DNA of 64,000 nt from Dastarcus helophoroides (GCA_028583605.1 CM053332.1:27926956-27990955); one strand, 5' to 3'. Positions 26,501 to 41,500 are shown, counted from the stretch's first letter. Notes: generated by a model not told the origin, from the letters alone. Numbers and translations are program-made.

Positions 26501-29500
26501 TTTGATAACAATATTTATCTGGAAATTTTTATAATGACTTTTTTAGAAATTTTGTAAAAAGACAAAAATTTCGAGAAAATTTCCCCTGAAATGGGGAAAT
26601 ACAACTTATTTCTCAAAATTTCGACGATTATTTCAATATTGGACATTTTTTGACTCAGGGTAGGGCAGAACATGGCACATGTCTGCCTCTGATTCAAGCG
26701 CTCAAGAGAAAATCTAGAAATTCCATTTTTCTCAAAATTTGTCCTTTTTCCAAAATTTCAACAAAATTTGACTCTCTCTAAAGAATTTCGAGTGTTTACT
26801 AAATTTTGACTTTTTTCTCAAAATTTCGATCTTTTTTTTGTTTTTCAAGGGAAAAAAATCGAAATTTCCAAAAAAAAACAAATTTAGAAACATCGAAATT
26901 TAGATATTTTTCTCAAAATCTTTTTTCGCAAATTTAAAATTATCCTGAAATCCCATCCTGTATGTTCCCGAAAAACTGAATATTTTTCCTGGAAATTCGC
27001 ATCTTTCTTAAAATTTTGACTTTTTTTTCAACATTCGTTTTCTCCACAAACGGACGGCTATTCTCAAAATTGCACTTTTTCTTTAAGTTTAAATTTTTTC
27101 TGGAAAATTTTGATCTTTGATGCTTCATTTGGTAGTTTTTCTAGAAATGTCGACTACTTTCAGAGATTTCGTTTCTTTTTATTTCCTTCATTTTTATTAA
27201 CATCGAGTTTTTCTGAAAATTTTGATCATTTGGAACTTGATTTTTCAGAACTTTTAACAGGTTTCTTAAAATTTGCCTTTTCCCCGATATTTTTATATCA
27301 AAATTCGATATTCAACTTTGCTAAAAATTTTGAATTTCTCTTAAAATTAGTTAAATTTCGTCTTTTCAGAAATTTCAACTTTATTCTCAAAATTCCACTT
27401 TTTGGGCTCTTCTTTCGGAAATCATTTCTTCTATCAAAATAAGGCCACTTTTCTGAATATTTGTCTTTTCTTTAAATTTTGACTTTTTTAAATTTGACTA
27501 GAAATTTCATCTTCATATTTCGCCTTATTTTCGAAATATTGACTTTTATTTCAAAATGCCATGTTTTAGTTTCTGGAACTTTCTGGACTTTTTCCTCGAA
27601 ATTGGCTTTTCCTTTAAATTTTAGTTTTCCCGAAATACGTTTGTTTTCTATAAATTAGGTCGGCATATTATCAAAAATTAAAAATGTTGCAAAAAATATT
27701 TTTGGGTAATTTCGAGAAAAAGATTTCTTGTACAGGGTCTTTGGTTATAAATGCACCCCCCATTTATCTTTCGAATTATGATAGATACAAAAAAATTTGA
27801 ATGAAAAAGTTTCTAAATATCTCTTCAATTTTTATTTGAAATAAGTTTGCGATATACAGGGTGCTACGTTTTTTCAGAATCAAAGTCAACTTTTGTTTTT
27901 TAAACGGAACACTCCAATTATTTTTTTATTTTCAAATTCTCCTAAAAATTTCACATATGTTTTATAAAACCTACCTATAGCTAAATTTAATTGTTTCCAA
28001 AATATTGATAGTTAGAAATAGCCAATATGAGCTTGATTTGATACTAATAATCAGGTATCTACGAGAAATGTTAAATGTAAAAGTTTTTAAGAATTGCCTA
28101 AATTTTTGTTTGAAATGATTTATTGATATACTGGGGGTTTTGTTTTTCCAGAATCCAAACTTAATTTGGTCTTTTTTTAAGTAGAACAGTCCGATTACTT
28201 TTTCATTTTTAAATTCCCCTGAAAATATATTTTATTCAATATACCCCATATCTAAATTTAACTGCTTTGAAAATATTGATGGTTTTAAATCGTCAATATG
28301 ATCCTAGGTTCATTTCGATTAAAACTTTAATAAAAAAATGAAGTAACATAAAAAGCTGGCTTATTTTAAAATATATCAATAATAAAAGGGGAAAGAGGGG
28401 CCCATTTCTTCTATGTTAAACGGTTTCAGAGTTATACTTATAGGTTTTTGTTTTAATTTTAGAAAATTGTCAGTTTTTTAAGTAACAACATTTTTAAACT
28501 GCTGAGTCTAAGAATAAGCTATGTCTTATGAAATACTTATCAAAGTAGTTCAAATATAACAACATAATTCGGATGTTCTATTTAAAAAGCCAAAATTGAT
28601 TTGTATTCTGGAAAGCTAAACACCCTGTATATAGCAAACCTATTTGAAATAAATATTTAAGCGATTTCTATAAACTTTTAAATCTAACATTTCTTATAGA
28701 CATCTATTATTTACGTAAAATCAAGATCATATTGGCGATCTATAACCATCAATATTTCGGAAACAATTGAATTTAGATATAGGTATGTTACATAAAATAT
28801 ATGTGGAATTTTTGGGAAATTTCGAAAATAAAAAAATAATTGGGTTGTTCCGTTTAAAAAACCAAAGTTGACTTTGATTCTGAAAAAACGTAGCGCCCTG
28901 TATATCGCAAACTTATTTCAAATAAAAATTTAAGAGATATCTAGAAACTTTTTTAGTCAAATTTTTTTTGTATCTATCATAATTCGAAAGATAACTGGGG
29001 GGTGCATTTATAACCAAAGACCCTGTACATTCAATTTCTTTATTGAAATTTGAATATTATATCAAAATTATAATAAAAAAGCAAACATTTCGAGAAAAGC
29101 GTTTTTTGGAAATTGCAAATTTTTTCACAACATTTGGTCTTTGGAAATATTTTGGCATATTTAGAAATTTCGAGTTCTGAAAGGTTGGGTTTTTATTCAA
29201 TTTCGGTTTTCTAAAAAATCCTTTCCCAAAATAGGGTTTTTTCAAAAAAATTGGTCGCTTTGGAAATTACGACTTTATTCTACATTTTTCTCTCAAAATT
29301 GAACTTTGATTTTTTTAATATTCGTTTTTTCTTTTGATTTTTTTTCAAATTTAAGTTTCCGAAAATTTCATGTTTCTCAAAAGTTGTTTTATTCTGGAAA
29401 TTTTGACTCGTACTAGAAATAGGGATGTTTTATGCTTCTGAAAATTTCCGTTTACAGTGAAAAATTTTTCTCAAAGTTGCAACTTTTTTTGAAAATTACA

Positions 29501-32500
29501 TCTTTTTTTCACAAAATTCCACCCTTAAAAATATAATTTTTTCGAATGTTCAACAATTTTTGAGATTTTTCGAAAGGTTAGAATTTTATTTTAAACACGA
29601 ATTTCTAAACATTCCAACTTTTTCCCAAAATTCGTTTTTCCTCGTCTCTTTTAAAATTAAAATTTCTCTTGAAAATGTTCACTTTGCTTTAAGAGATTTC
29701 AACCTTTTTCTCGACATTTTAACGGTATTTTTTAAGATCGTTATTTTTTGAAATCTTCGAAATTTGGATAGTTTTTAAAGTTTTCCGAAAGGATCGGGTT
29801 TTATTTTAGATTCAATTTTCTGACTGTTTTCGCAAAGTTCGATTCTATTTCCAAATGTTTGAGTTAATCTGAAAATTCGATTACTCAGTTCATATAGTTA
29901 AATGAAAATATACATATACTCGGAACGTTTTCCGGTTTTCCATTTTTATCAATTTTTCAAAATGATTCTTGCCCCTCCCTGAACTAAATCCTGCCTACGC
30001 TTATGAATTTCAGTGATGATGCTTGACTAGAAATGCAAAGTCATAAATAAATATATTTGGACTTTTAAAATTGTTTATTGGAAACTAAGAGAAATTAATA
30101 AACACAAAGATTTTTTTGGTGGAACGGACCGGTCCTTGGATATCTTCAAAAAAATCCTTTTTGGCTTCAGGGGACAAGTTTTGTCCTTCAATTTTTAAAC
30201 ACAAAGATAAACTATTAATCAGGATAAATAAGGTGCATTAATGTCTTAAAAGGATCAGGGATTTAGAAATGATGACGACTGCTCTAATATAAAAGCCGAA
30301 TCCGACGACAGTTGACAGCTGAAATGAAACACGGGAATTCCCCGAATCGTAAACACGAAGAAAACTAGCAGATTTTGTTTAGCCCTTGCAGTTGGCAGCA
30401 CTTGTGGCACTGGTACGAAATTTCGTCAATGTGAAAGAGAAGGAAAGGAACATTCATTGGAGCGAATGAGATAGATATCAGCGCGATAACTACCACGCAA
30501 GTGAGCAGCGAGTCCAGTTTTATAATGCGCAGTTAAGGCTCGAAATTCAAATGAACATTAGAATTCGTGCTATTGCGCGAGTGCTCGAGGCCCCCTACAA
30601 GAGCGAGGCCCCGGGCGGTTGCCCTTCTTACCACCCCCAAAGGCCGCCCCTGTCAACAAATTTATAAATTCTCAATTTGAAACATGTAATTTTCTTTGGG
30701 TGATAACAGGAGAGACAAAATTAAACGACCAAAATATAAATGTATTCAGATTTAAATTAATGCTCCAGACTAGTGGTCAATGAACCAAAAAATAACTGGG
30801 AAGTCTCGAAGAAAATGTTTGAGATTTCTCTTGAAGAACTTCCTTTGAAATAGAAGCCTAGTAATCAAACTTACTAGCAGATGAATATCAATAAACTAAT
30901 TGGTTGAAATACCCCCACTTTCTATTCTAGTTTTTGGACCAAAACAATTAAAAGCTTCATCTTTTTAAATCTCATTATATCCACTAATAAAAGTCTTGGA
31001 ATTTCTCAGGGTCACATCAAAGTAAATCTCAATGTGGCACAAAAAAAACCTCCATTCTGCGCAAAAAAACGTTTACAGCTCTAATTTGTTAGGACGCCCA
31101 CCACCAACTTTTTTGTATATTTCAAGGATTAGGTTACAAACGACGGGCGAAAAATTGCGTAACGTTTCCTAATGTGGTCAGGTCAATTTTTCTGTCAAAG
31201 AGCTTCCGACCGATGCAGATTATGATTATTAAATCATTTTTGGAGTACTAGAAATGGAGGTGACCTAATTCGTCGTTAAAATAATTGAAGGTTGGGAAAA
31301 GTTCTCGTGTGTTTCATTTTCGATAAGATCGCGCCTAAAGAAACTTTGGAGTTTTTCCTAACGATCCGAGAATCTACGTTTGCGTGCCACTGGCCTAATT
31401 TGCACAATCCATTCATTAAACTGAATCGATTTGTCAGCAATTAGAATGTATGAATAATGCAAAAAATTTGCTTTCGATGGTCGTCGTCTGCCCAATTGCT
31501 TCAATTCGAAAATATTTAGCCCTTCTGTTGTTTCCTAGTTAATGATTCGGATGATGTTTTAGTTCATCTTCATTTAAAGTCAAAATTCAAGACAGTTCAA
31601 GTGTAAACAATATTCGAAAAATTCTGCAAAAAAATTGAATTATGAAACGGAAATTTTTCGTTCGAGTGTTAATGATGTGGTTTAAAATTTCGCGATTTTC
31701 TGACCATACAAGCTCAAAACATGAGTGTAATCCAATTTAAGAATCTCCTTTTAGATTTCTTACATCGTTTTTCCTTTTCTTATAAGAGCTGCAACATCGA
31801 GTTTGGCTCACCCTGTATAGATAGATGAGAACAAGTACAGTTACCACTCACGTTATTTCTAGCTTCGAGGTCAGATCCCAAATCCATCATCCTATCAACG
31901 AGGGATGTTTTGTTATCTTTTGCGGCGTACATAAGAGGTGTCATTCCGGTAGCCTGGAAACGAAAATTATTTCAATTCAGTATTCAACAACGTCCTTTTA
32001 TCAAAATTTAAAAACTCGCCAAAAGACCTTCCCTGTTAGGATAGCATCATGGGACTTTGGTCGAATTAAAAAATGATTGGTAAATTTTTTGTGATCATAA
32101 CTTTTTCTTTAAATTGTCAAACCGTCAACAAAATTTGGAAGCATTGGAAGGTTAAAAAGACGCTAAATCAGGGGTCGACAAACCGCAAGCTCGCGAGCCG
32201 CAAAGCAGTTCTTTTAAAAGACAATTGCGGCTCTTCAAATTTCCCTAAAAAAAAATTAGATAAAAGCTAGAGAGGACAGACACGCAGAAAATGGGTACTC
32301 ATTAAACAAGTGGCTTACAGAAGTCGAAGTTTCCAAAAATAATTTTCTAGAAATTTTTACGTTTTGCTTGAATTTTGACAGAAAAGTTATAATTTCAAGA
32401 AGTACTTTTCAAAAATTTTTGATTGATTTGTATTAACATTTTGAAAAACCATATGAAATTAGAAATTTCCATAAAAAGACCAGTTTAGGGAGTCGAAATT

Positions 32501-35500
32501 TCTAAAAAAAATTTTCTCATTATAAAAATAATAAATAAATATAAAATAAAAACTTTATTATTTATTAATTTTCTGCAGCCTTGAACTTTCGTCATAAAAG
32601 GTTAAATTACTTTTTTTAGAAAAAATCTAAATTTACAGAAACTGTAAATATCAAAATTCGGAATAAAAGCTGAAATTTCCAAAAAAATTCGAATTTTAAG
32701 AAAAAGGAAGAGATTTCAACAAATTGAGAAATATAATGAGACTTAGAAAAGATTGAAAAAAAGGAAGATATTTTGAAAAAATTGAGAAAAAGGAAGAGAT
32801 TTCGAAAAAAGTGAATTTATCAAAATTTTGAAGAAAAGTAAAATTTTGGAAAAAGAAAATGTCGAAATTCGACAACAGATTGAAACCCAGAACAAATTAA
32901 AAACCTGAAATTTTTAGACAAATTTGAATTTTTTGAAAAATTGTAAAATATCAAAAAGTAAAATTGTAAAAATAAAACAGGAAATCTAAAAAAATGTCGA
33001 TCTTTAAAAAAGTCGAAGTTTTTCAGATAAGAAGAAAAAAGTCAAATTTTAGGAAAAATGTTAAGGAAAGAGTAAAAATTTTAAGAAAAGCTCGAAATTT
33101 CAACAATAAATTTCCAATTTTTCAGAGAAATTTAAATTTTGAGAAGAAATTTGGAATTATCGAACTTTAAAAAAAAATCGAAGTTTTTCAGAGAAGAAAA
33201 AAAGGCAAAATGTTAGGAAAAATTTCAAGGAGAAATTCAAAATTTTAAGAAAAGCTCGAAATTTCGACAACAAATTTGCAATTTTCTAGAGAAATTTTAA
33301 TTTTGAGACGAAATTTTAAATTTTGAGAACAAGACGATTTAAAAAAATCCAAATTTTCTGATAAATTCGAATTTTGAGAAAATTGGTAAAATAATTTCAA
33401 AAGAAAATGTCGATAAAACCTCCAGTTTCAGATCTCAGGTCAAAATTTCCCAGAGAAAGTCAAAATTTCCCAGAGAAAGTCAAATTTTAGGAAAAGAAAT
33501 TTTGAGATTTAAAAATAGATGAAATTCGTTCGAAATAAAAGTTGAAATTTTCAGAAAAAGCTTAATTTTAAAAAATAGGGATTTCGAATAAATGAATTTG
33601 TCAAAAGTTCTCAAATAACGCAAAATATTAGAAAAAAAACTTCGAATTTTGACAATAGATTGAAATTCACAAAACAAATATGAAAACCTGAAATGTTTAG
33701 ACAAATTCTTTTGTGAAAAATTATAAAATTACCAAAGGATATTGTAAAAAAAGGCCTAAAAAAACAGTCGAACTTTGTCAGAAGTCAAAACTTTTCAGAG
33801 AAGAAGAAAATCAAAAGTTTGCAATTTTACAGGGAAATTTAAATTTTGAGAAGAAATTTGAAATTATCGAACTTTAAAAAAATCGAAGTTTTTCAGAGAA
33901 GAAAAAAAGGCAAAATGTTAGGAAAAATTTCAAGGAGAAATTCAAATTTTAAGAAAAGCTCGAAATTTCGACAAAAAATTTGCAATTTTCCAGAGAAATT
34001 TAAATTTTGAGACGAAATTTAAAATTTCGAGAACAAGACGATTTAAAAAAAATCCAAATTTTCTGATAAATTCCAATTTTGAGAAAATTGGTAAAATAAT
34101 TTCAAAAGAAAATGTCGATAAAACCTCCAGTTTCAGATCTCCGGTCAAAATTTCCCAGAGAAAGTCAAAATTTCCCAGAGAAAGTCAAATTTTAGGAAAA
34201 GAAATTTGAGATTTAAAAATAGATGAAATTCGTTCGAAATAAAAGTTGAAATTTTCAGAAAAAGCTTAATTTTAAAAAATAGGAATTTCGAATAAATGAA
34301 TTTGTCAAAAGTTCTCAAATAACGCAAAATATTAGAAAAAAAACTTTGAATTTTGACAATAGATTGAAATTCACAAAACAAATATGAAAACCTGAAATGT
34401 TTAGACAAATTCTTTTGTGAAAAATTATAAAATTACCAAAGGATATTGTAAAAAAAGGCTAAAAAAACAGTCGAACTTTGTCAGAAGTCAAAACTTTTCA
34501 GAGAAGAAGAAAATCAAAAGTTTGCAATTTTACAGGGAAATTTAAATTTTGAGAAGAAATTTGAAATTATCGAACTTTAAAAAAATCGAAGTTTTTCAGA
34601 GAAGAAAAAAAGGCAAAATGTTAGGAAAAATTTCAAGGAGAAATTCAAAATTTTAAGAAAAGCTCGAAATTTCGACAAAAAATTTGCAATTTTTCAGAGA
34701 AATTTAAATTTTGAGACGAAATTTAAAATTTCGAGAACAAGACGATTTAAAAAAAAATCCAAATTTTCTGATAAATTCGAATTTTGAGAAAATTGGTAAA
34801 ATAATTTCAAAAGAAAATGTCGATAAAACCTCCAGTTTCAGATCTCCGGCCAAAATTTCCCAGAGAAAGTCAAAATTTCCCAGAGAAAGTCAAATTTCAG
34901 GAAAAAAATTTTGAGATTTAAAAATAGATGAAATTCGTTCGAAATAAAAGATGAAATTTTCAGAAAAAGCTTAATTTTAAAAAATAGGAATTTCGAATAA
35001 ATGAATTTGTCAAAAGTTCTCAAATAACGCAAAATTTTAGAAAAAAAACTTCGAATTTTGACAATAGATTGAAATTCACAGAACAAATATGAAAACCTGA
35101 AATGTTTAGACAAATTCTTTTGTGAAAAATTATAAAATTTGGAAAAGAGATATTGAAAAAAAAAAGTTTAAAAAAACAGTTGAACTTTTTCAGAAGTCAA
35201 AGTTTTTCAGAGAAGAGGAAAATAAAAAATTTGCAATTTGTCAAAAATAAAATTTATAACAAAACTTCGAATTTCAACAATAGATTGAAACCCAGAACAA
35301 ATTTGAAACCTGAACTTTTTAAAGAAATATAAATTCTGTGCAAAAAATTGTAAAATTTGGAAAAAGGAAGAAGAAATCAAATAATCTGCACTTTTCCAGA
35401 GAAAGTTAAAGTTTGAGAATAAATTTAAAATTTCGAGAAGACGAATTAAAAAAATCCAAATATTTAAATAAATTCAAATTTTGATAGAATTGTTAAAATA

Positions 35501-38500
35501 ATTTTAAAAGAAAAGACAATATTGATACAACCTCCACTTTCGAGAAAAATGTTGAACTTTAAAGAAAGGTCAAATTTTAAGAAAAAAATTAAATATTGAG
35601 ATTTGTAAATAGATGAATTTAGTTCGAAATAGGAGTTTCAATTTTCAGAAAAAACCAAATTTTGAAAAAACAGATTTCGAAAATAATGAATTTGGCAAAA
35701 TTGTCAAAAAATATAAAATTTATAACAAAACGTCGAATTTCAACAATAGATTGAAACCCAGAACAAATTTGAAACCTGAACTTTTTAGACAAATAAAATG
35801 TTGTGCAAAAAATTGTAAAATTTGGAAAAAGCCGAAGTCTTTCAAAGAAGAAGAAATCAAATAATTTGCACTTTTCCACAGAAAGTTGAATATTTGAGAA
35901 TAAATTTAAAATTTCGAGAAGACGAATTAAAAAAATCCAAATATTCAAATAAATTCAAATTTTGATAGAATTGTTAAAATAATTTCAAAAGAAAAGACAA
36001 TATTGATGCAACCTCCACTTTCAAGAAAAATGTTGAAATTTAAAGAAAGGTCAAATTTTAAGAAAAAAATTACATTTTGAGATCAAGTCAAATATTTTTG
36101 AAAATATGTAGATTTATTTCGGCAAACAAATTGTAGTTTGCAGGAAAAATAAAATGTTCAATTTTAAAAGTCGAAATATCAACAAAAAACCCGAATTTTG
36201 CGAAACAACTTTAAATTTGTAGAAAATAAATAAAAGTTTAAATGTTTAGTAAAAGTCAATGTTGAAATTTGGTAAAAGAACGAAGAATGTAGAAAGTTCT
36301 AGAAACTAGCCGCAACTTAGAATAAAGTCGAAAAAATGTATTTTTGGAAAGAACTGACATTTGAGGATCTAAATTTCGAAAAAAGAGAACTTTGAAAAAA
36401 AAGTCGACATTTTTAAAAACTAATTTTCTTAACTTCTCCAATTACTTCAAATTTTTATTTCTTTATTAAAAAATCTTCCAGTAATTCGAATTAGAAAAAA
36501 GTAAACATTTTCCCAAATTGGCGAATTTTGAAAAGAAAGGATAATTTGGGGTAAAAGCCTAATTTTAGGAACAAAATAGATGTTAAAAAAGAAGACTAAT
36601 ATAGATAAGAGTTAAAAAAGTCGAAATTGGGAAAAAAAGCAAATTTTGAAGTAAAGGTCTAAATTTTGAGAAATAAAAGGTCTCTTGGGCTGAATATATT
36701 TTTGTTTGACTACCTGAGTTAAAGAGAGTGTCTCTTTGTCTCATATTTTGTCTGATGTATCCGATTTAATTTTGAAATAAAATGTTAAATCAGGCTCTTT
36801 GAAATTCACGAAATCAATTTTTTTATTGCGGCTGGCTCTTTTGGTTTCAAAGTTTGCTCAACCAATTTGCCTTTTCATAAACTTATAGTGAGTGAAATCA
36901 GGAAACAATTGATGAATTTTTTCTTTTACAACTTTTTTTATTAATTTCTAGATTTCATAGAGATTTTAAGAATGTGTTAGAAGGCAATTTTTTTTATCAT
37001 ATTGTTATGGATATTTAGAAAAATCAAGGCACAAAAAATGCTTCTTGAAAGGACTTTTCATCTCCCTATTTCAGGTTCAAATCTTCATTTCTTCAAAATG
37101 ATTTCAGAAAGAATAAAGGGGCGAAAAATCCTATTAAGAAGGTCTGATAAAACTTTTTGGATATTATGGAGAATACAAGAGAATACAAAAATAGCTTTTT
37201 GACTAAACTTTCTTTGCCTATGCCATGTACAAATCTTTGTATCTTCAAGACGATTTAAAGAAGAATAAGGTGACGAAAAATGTTAATAAAAAATTCTGTT
37301 AAAATTTTTTGATTTATGGAGAAATCAAAAGGACACAAATGATACTCCTTTACTGGATTTTCTCTTTGCCATGTTCCAATCTTCGTATCTTCAAGACAAT
37401 TTAAAGAAGAATAAGGTGATAAAAAATGTTACTAAAAAATTCCCTCAAATTTTTTTCGATTTATGGAGAAATCAAGAGGACACAAAAGATGCTCTTTGAC
37501 TGGACTTTCTTTGCGTAAGTTATGTTCAAATCTGCATATCTTCAAGACGTTTTAAAAAGGAATAAGGTGAAAAATTTTATTCAAAAATTCTCTCAAAACT
37601 TTTTTGATTTAAAGAGAAATCAAGGGAACACAAAAGATGCTTCTTGAATGGACTTTTCATCTGCTTATTCCATGTTTAAATCTTCATATCTTTAAAATGA
37701 TTTCAAAAAGAATAAAGGGGAGGAAAGTCCTATTAAAAAGTTGTGTCAAAACTTTTTGGATATTATCGAAAAATCAGGAAAATACAAAAGATGCTTTTTA
37801 CTGAACTGTCTTTGCCTTTGCTTTGTTTAAAACTTTATATCTTCAAGATGATTTAAAGAAGAATAAGATGACAACATTTCCTACTAAAAAATTCTGTTAA
37901 CACTTTTTGATTAATGCAGAAATCAGGAGGACACAAAAGATGCTCTTTGACTGGACTTTCTTTGTCTATGTTATGTTCAATTTTTCATATCTTCAAGACG
38001 TTTTAAAAAAGAATAAGGTAAAAAATCTTATTACCAATTCTCTCAAAACTTTTTTGATTTATAGAGTAACCATGAAAATACAAGAGATGCTTCTTGAATG
38101 GACTTTTCATCTGCTTATTTCATGTTCAAATCTTCATATCTTTTAAATGATTACAAAAAAAATAAAGGGGCGAAACGTCCTATTAAAAAGTTGTGTCAAA
38201 ACTTTTTGAATATTACCGAAAAATCAAGAAAATATAGAAGATGCTTTTTACCAAATTATCTTTGTCTATGCTTTGTTTAAAACTTTATATCTTTAAGATG
38301 ATTTAAAGAAGAATAAGATGACAAAATATCCTACTAAAAAATTCTGTCAAAACTTTTTCGATTAATGAATAAATCAAGAGGACACAAAAGATGCTCTTTG
38401 ACTGGACTTTCTTTGCGTAAGTTATGTTCAAATCTTCATATCTTCAAGACGCTTTAAAGAAGAATATGGTGACAAAATACTTTATTGAAAAATTCTATCA

Positions 38501-41500
38501 AAACTTTTTCCATTTAGAGAGAAATCAAGGGAACACAAAAGATACTTCTTCAATGGACTTTCCATCTCATTATTCCATGTTCAAATCTGCATATCTTCAA
38601 AATGATTTAAAAAACAATAAAGGATCGAAAAGTCGTGTTAAAAAGTTGTGTCAAAACTTTTTGGATATTATTGAAAAACCAAGAGAATACAAAAATATCT
38701 TTTTATCAAACTATCTTTGCCTATGCTTTTTTTAAAACTTTATCTCTTCAGAATGAGTTAAAGAAGAATAACGTGACAAAATATCTTGCTGAAAAATTCT
38801 GTCAAAATTTTTTCGATTTATGGAGAAATCAAGAGGACACAAAAGATACTCTTTGACTGAACTTTCTTTGCCTATGTTATGTTCAAATCTTTATATGTTC
38901 AAGACACTTTAAAGAAGAATAAGGTGACGAAAAATTTTATTGAAAAATTCTCTCTAAACTTTCTGTCATTCTGTCAAAACTTTTTGGATATTATTGAAAA
39001 ATCAAGAGAATAAAAAATATGCTTTTTACTGAACTATCTTTGTCTATGCTTTGTTTAAAGCTTTATATCTTCAAGATGATTTAAAGAAGAATAAGATGGC
39101 AAAATATCTGGCTAAACAATTTTGTCAAAACTTTTTCAATTTATGGAGAAATTACGAGGACACAAAAGATGCTCTTTGACTGGACTTTCTTTGTCTATGT
39201 CATATTCAAATCTTTATATCTTTAAGACGATTTAATAAAGAATAAGCTGACGAAAAATTTTGTCAAAAAATTCTCTCAAAACTTCTTTGATTTATGGAGA
39301 AATCAAAAGGACACGAAAGATGCTCTTTGACTGGATTTTTTTTTGTCTATGTTATGTTTAAATCTTCATATCTTTAAGACGATTTAAAGAAGAATAAGCT
39401 GACGAAAATTTTGTCACAAAAGGACACGAAAGATGCTCTTTGACTGGATTTTTTTTTGTCTATGTTATGTTTAAATCTTCATATCTTTAAGACGATTTAA
39501 AGAAGAATAAGCTGACGAAAAATTTTGTCAAAAAATTCTCTCAACACTTTTTTGATTAATGGAGAAATCAAGAGGACACAAAAGATGCTCCTTGACTAGA
39601 CTTTCTTATGCCATGTTCAAATATTCGTATCTTCAAGACGATTTAAAGAAGAATAAGGTGTTGAAGAATTTAACTAAAAAATTCTGTCAAATGTTTTTCG
39701 ATTTATAGAGGAATCAAGAGGACACAAAAGATGCTCTTTGACAGCACTTTCTTTGTCTATGTCATATTCAAATCTTCATATCTTCCAGACGTCTAAATAA
39801 AGAATAAGCTGACGAAAAATTTTGTCAAAAAATTCTCTCAAAACTTTTTTGATTTATGGAGAAATCAAAAGGACACGAAAGATGCTCTTTGACTGGATTT
39901 TTTTTGTCTATGTTATGTTCAAATCTTCATATCTTTAAGACAATTTAAAGAAGAATAAGCTGACGAAAAATTTTGTCAAAAAATTCTCTCAACACTTTTT
40001 TGATTAATGGAGAAATCAAGAGGACATAAAGATGCTCCTTGACTGGACTTTCTTGTGCCATGTTCAAATCTTCGTATCTTCAAGACGATTTAAAGAAGAA
40101 TAAGGTGTCGAAGAATTTAACTAAAAAATTCTGTCAAATGTTTTTCGATTTATAGAGGAATCAAGAGGACACAAAAGATGCTCTTTGACTGCACTTTTTT
40201 TGTCTATGTCATATTCAAATCTTTATATCTTCAAGACAATTTAATAAAGAATAAGCTGACGAAAAATTTTGTCAAAAAATTCCCTCAAATTTTTTTTTAT
40301 TTATGGAGAAATCAAAAGGACACGAAAGATGCTCTTTGACTGGAATTTTTTTGTCTATGTTATGTTTAAATCTTTATATCTTTAAGACGATTTAGAGAAG
40401 AATAAGCTGACGAAAAATTTTGTCAAAAAATTCTCTCAACACTTTTTTGATTAATTGAGAAATCAAGAGGACACAAAAGATGCTCCTTGACTAGACTTTC
40501 TTATGCCATGTTCAAATCTTCGTATTTTCAAGACGATTTAAAGAAGAATAAGGTGTCGAAGAATTTAACTAAAAAATTCTGTCAAATGTTTTTCGATTTA
40601 TAGAGGAATCAAGAGGACACAAAAGATGCTCTTTGACTGCACGTTCTTTGTCTATGTCATATTCAAATCTTCATATCTTCAAGACGATTTAATAAAGAAT
40701 AAGCTGACGAAAAATTTTGTCAAAAAATTCTCTCAAAACTTTTTTGATTTATGGAGAAATCAAAAGAACACGAAAGATGCTCTTTGACTGGATTTTTTTT
40801 TGTCTGTGTTATGTTTAAATCTTTATATCTTTTAGACGATTTAAAGAAAAATAAGTTGACGAAAAATGTTGTCAAAAAATTCTCTCAACACTTTTTTGAT
40901 TAATGGAGATATCAAGAGGGCACAAAAGATGCTCCTTGACTGGACTTTCTTGTGCCATGTTCAAATCTTCGTATCTTCAAGACGATTTAAAGAAGAATAT
41001 GGTGTCGAAGAATTTAACTAAAAAATTCTGTCAAATGTTTTTCGATTTATAGAGGAATCAAGAGGACACAAAAGATGCTCTTTGACTGCACTTTCTTTGT
41101 CTATGTCATATTCAAATCTTCATATCTTCAAGACGATTTAATAAAGAATAAACAGACGAAAAATTTTGTCAAAAAATTCTCTCAAAACTTTTTAGATTTA
41201 TGGAGAAATCAAAAAGACACGAAAGATGCTCTTTGACTGAATTTTTTTTGTCTATGTTATGTTTAAATCTTCATATCTTTAAGACGATTTAAAGAAGAAT
41301 AAGCTGACGAAAAATTTTGTCAAAAAATTCTCTCAACACTTTTTTGATTAATGGAGAAATCAAGAGGACACAAAAGATGCTCCTTGACTGGACTTTCTTG
41401 TGCTATGTTCAAATCTTCGTATCTTCAAGACGATTTAAAGAAGAATAAGGTGTCGAAGAATTTAACTAAAAAATTCTGTCAAATGTTTTTCGATTTATAG

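Larger units (their letters stand above)
24679..30652. mobile_element. Non-autonomous hAT-type element, 5974 bp, with 8-bp TSD
   Basis: The left end CAGGGGTGGCCTT and the right end AAGGCCGCCCCTG form imperfect terminal inverted repeats (one mismatch in 13). The element is flanked on both sides by the identical 8-mer TCAACAAA (24671-24678 and 30653-30660). CAGGG-type ends with an 8-bp target duplication are diagnostic of hAT transposons. A GC-rich GCGAGGCYCCGGGCGG segment lies near both ends. No transposase can be read; the interior is AT-rich repeat sequence, a 1.03-kb tandem duplication, a hairpin, a TA/CAGGG foldback and a fragment of the other foldback family. Sits in nompC intron 3. Confidence 0.82.

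Noticed and set aside
32073..38856. Small Lys- and Asn-rich frames in the A-rich and 150-bp satellite arrays
   Set aside because: They repeat with the satellite unit and appear wherever the unit happens to lack stops.
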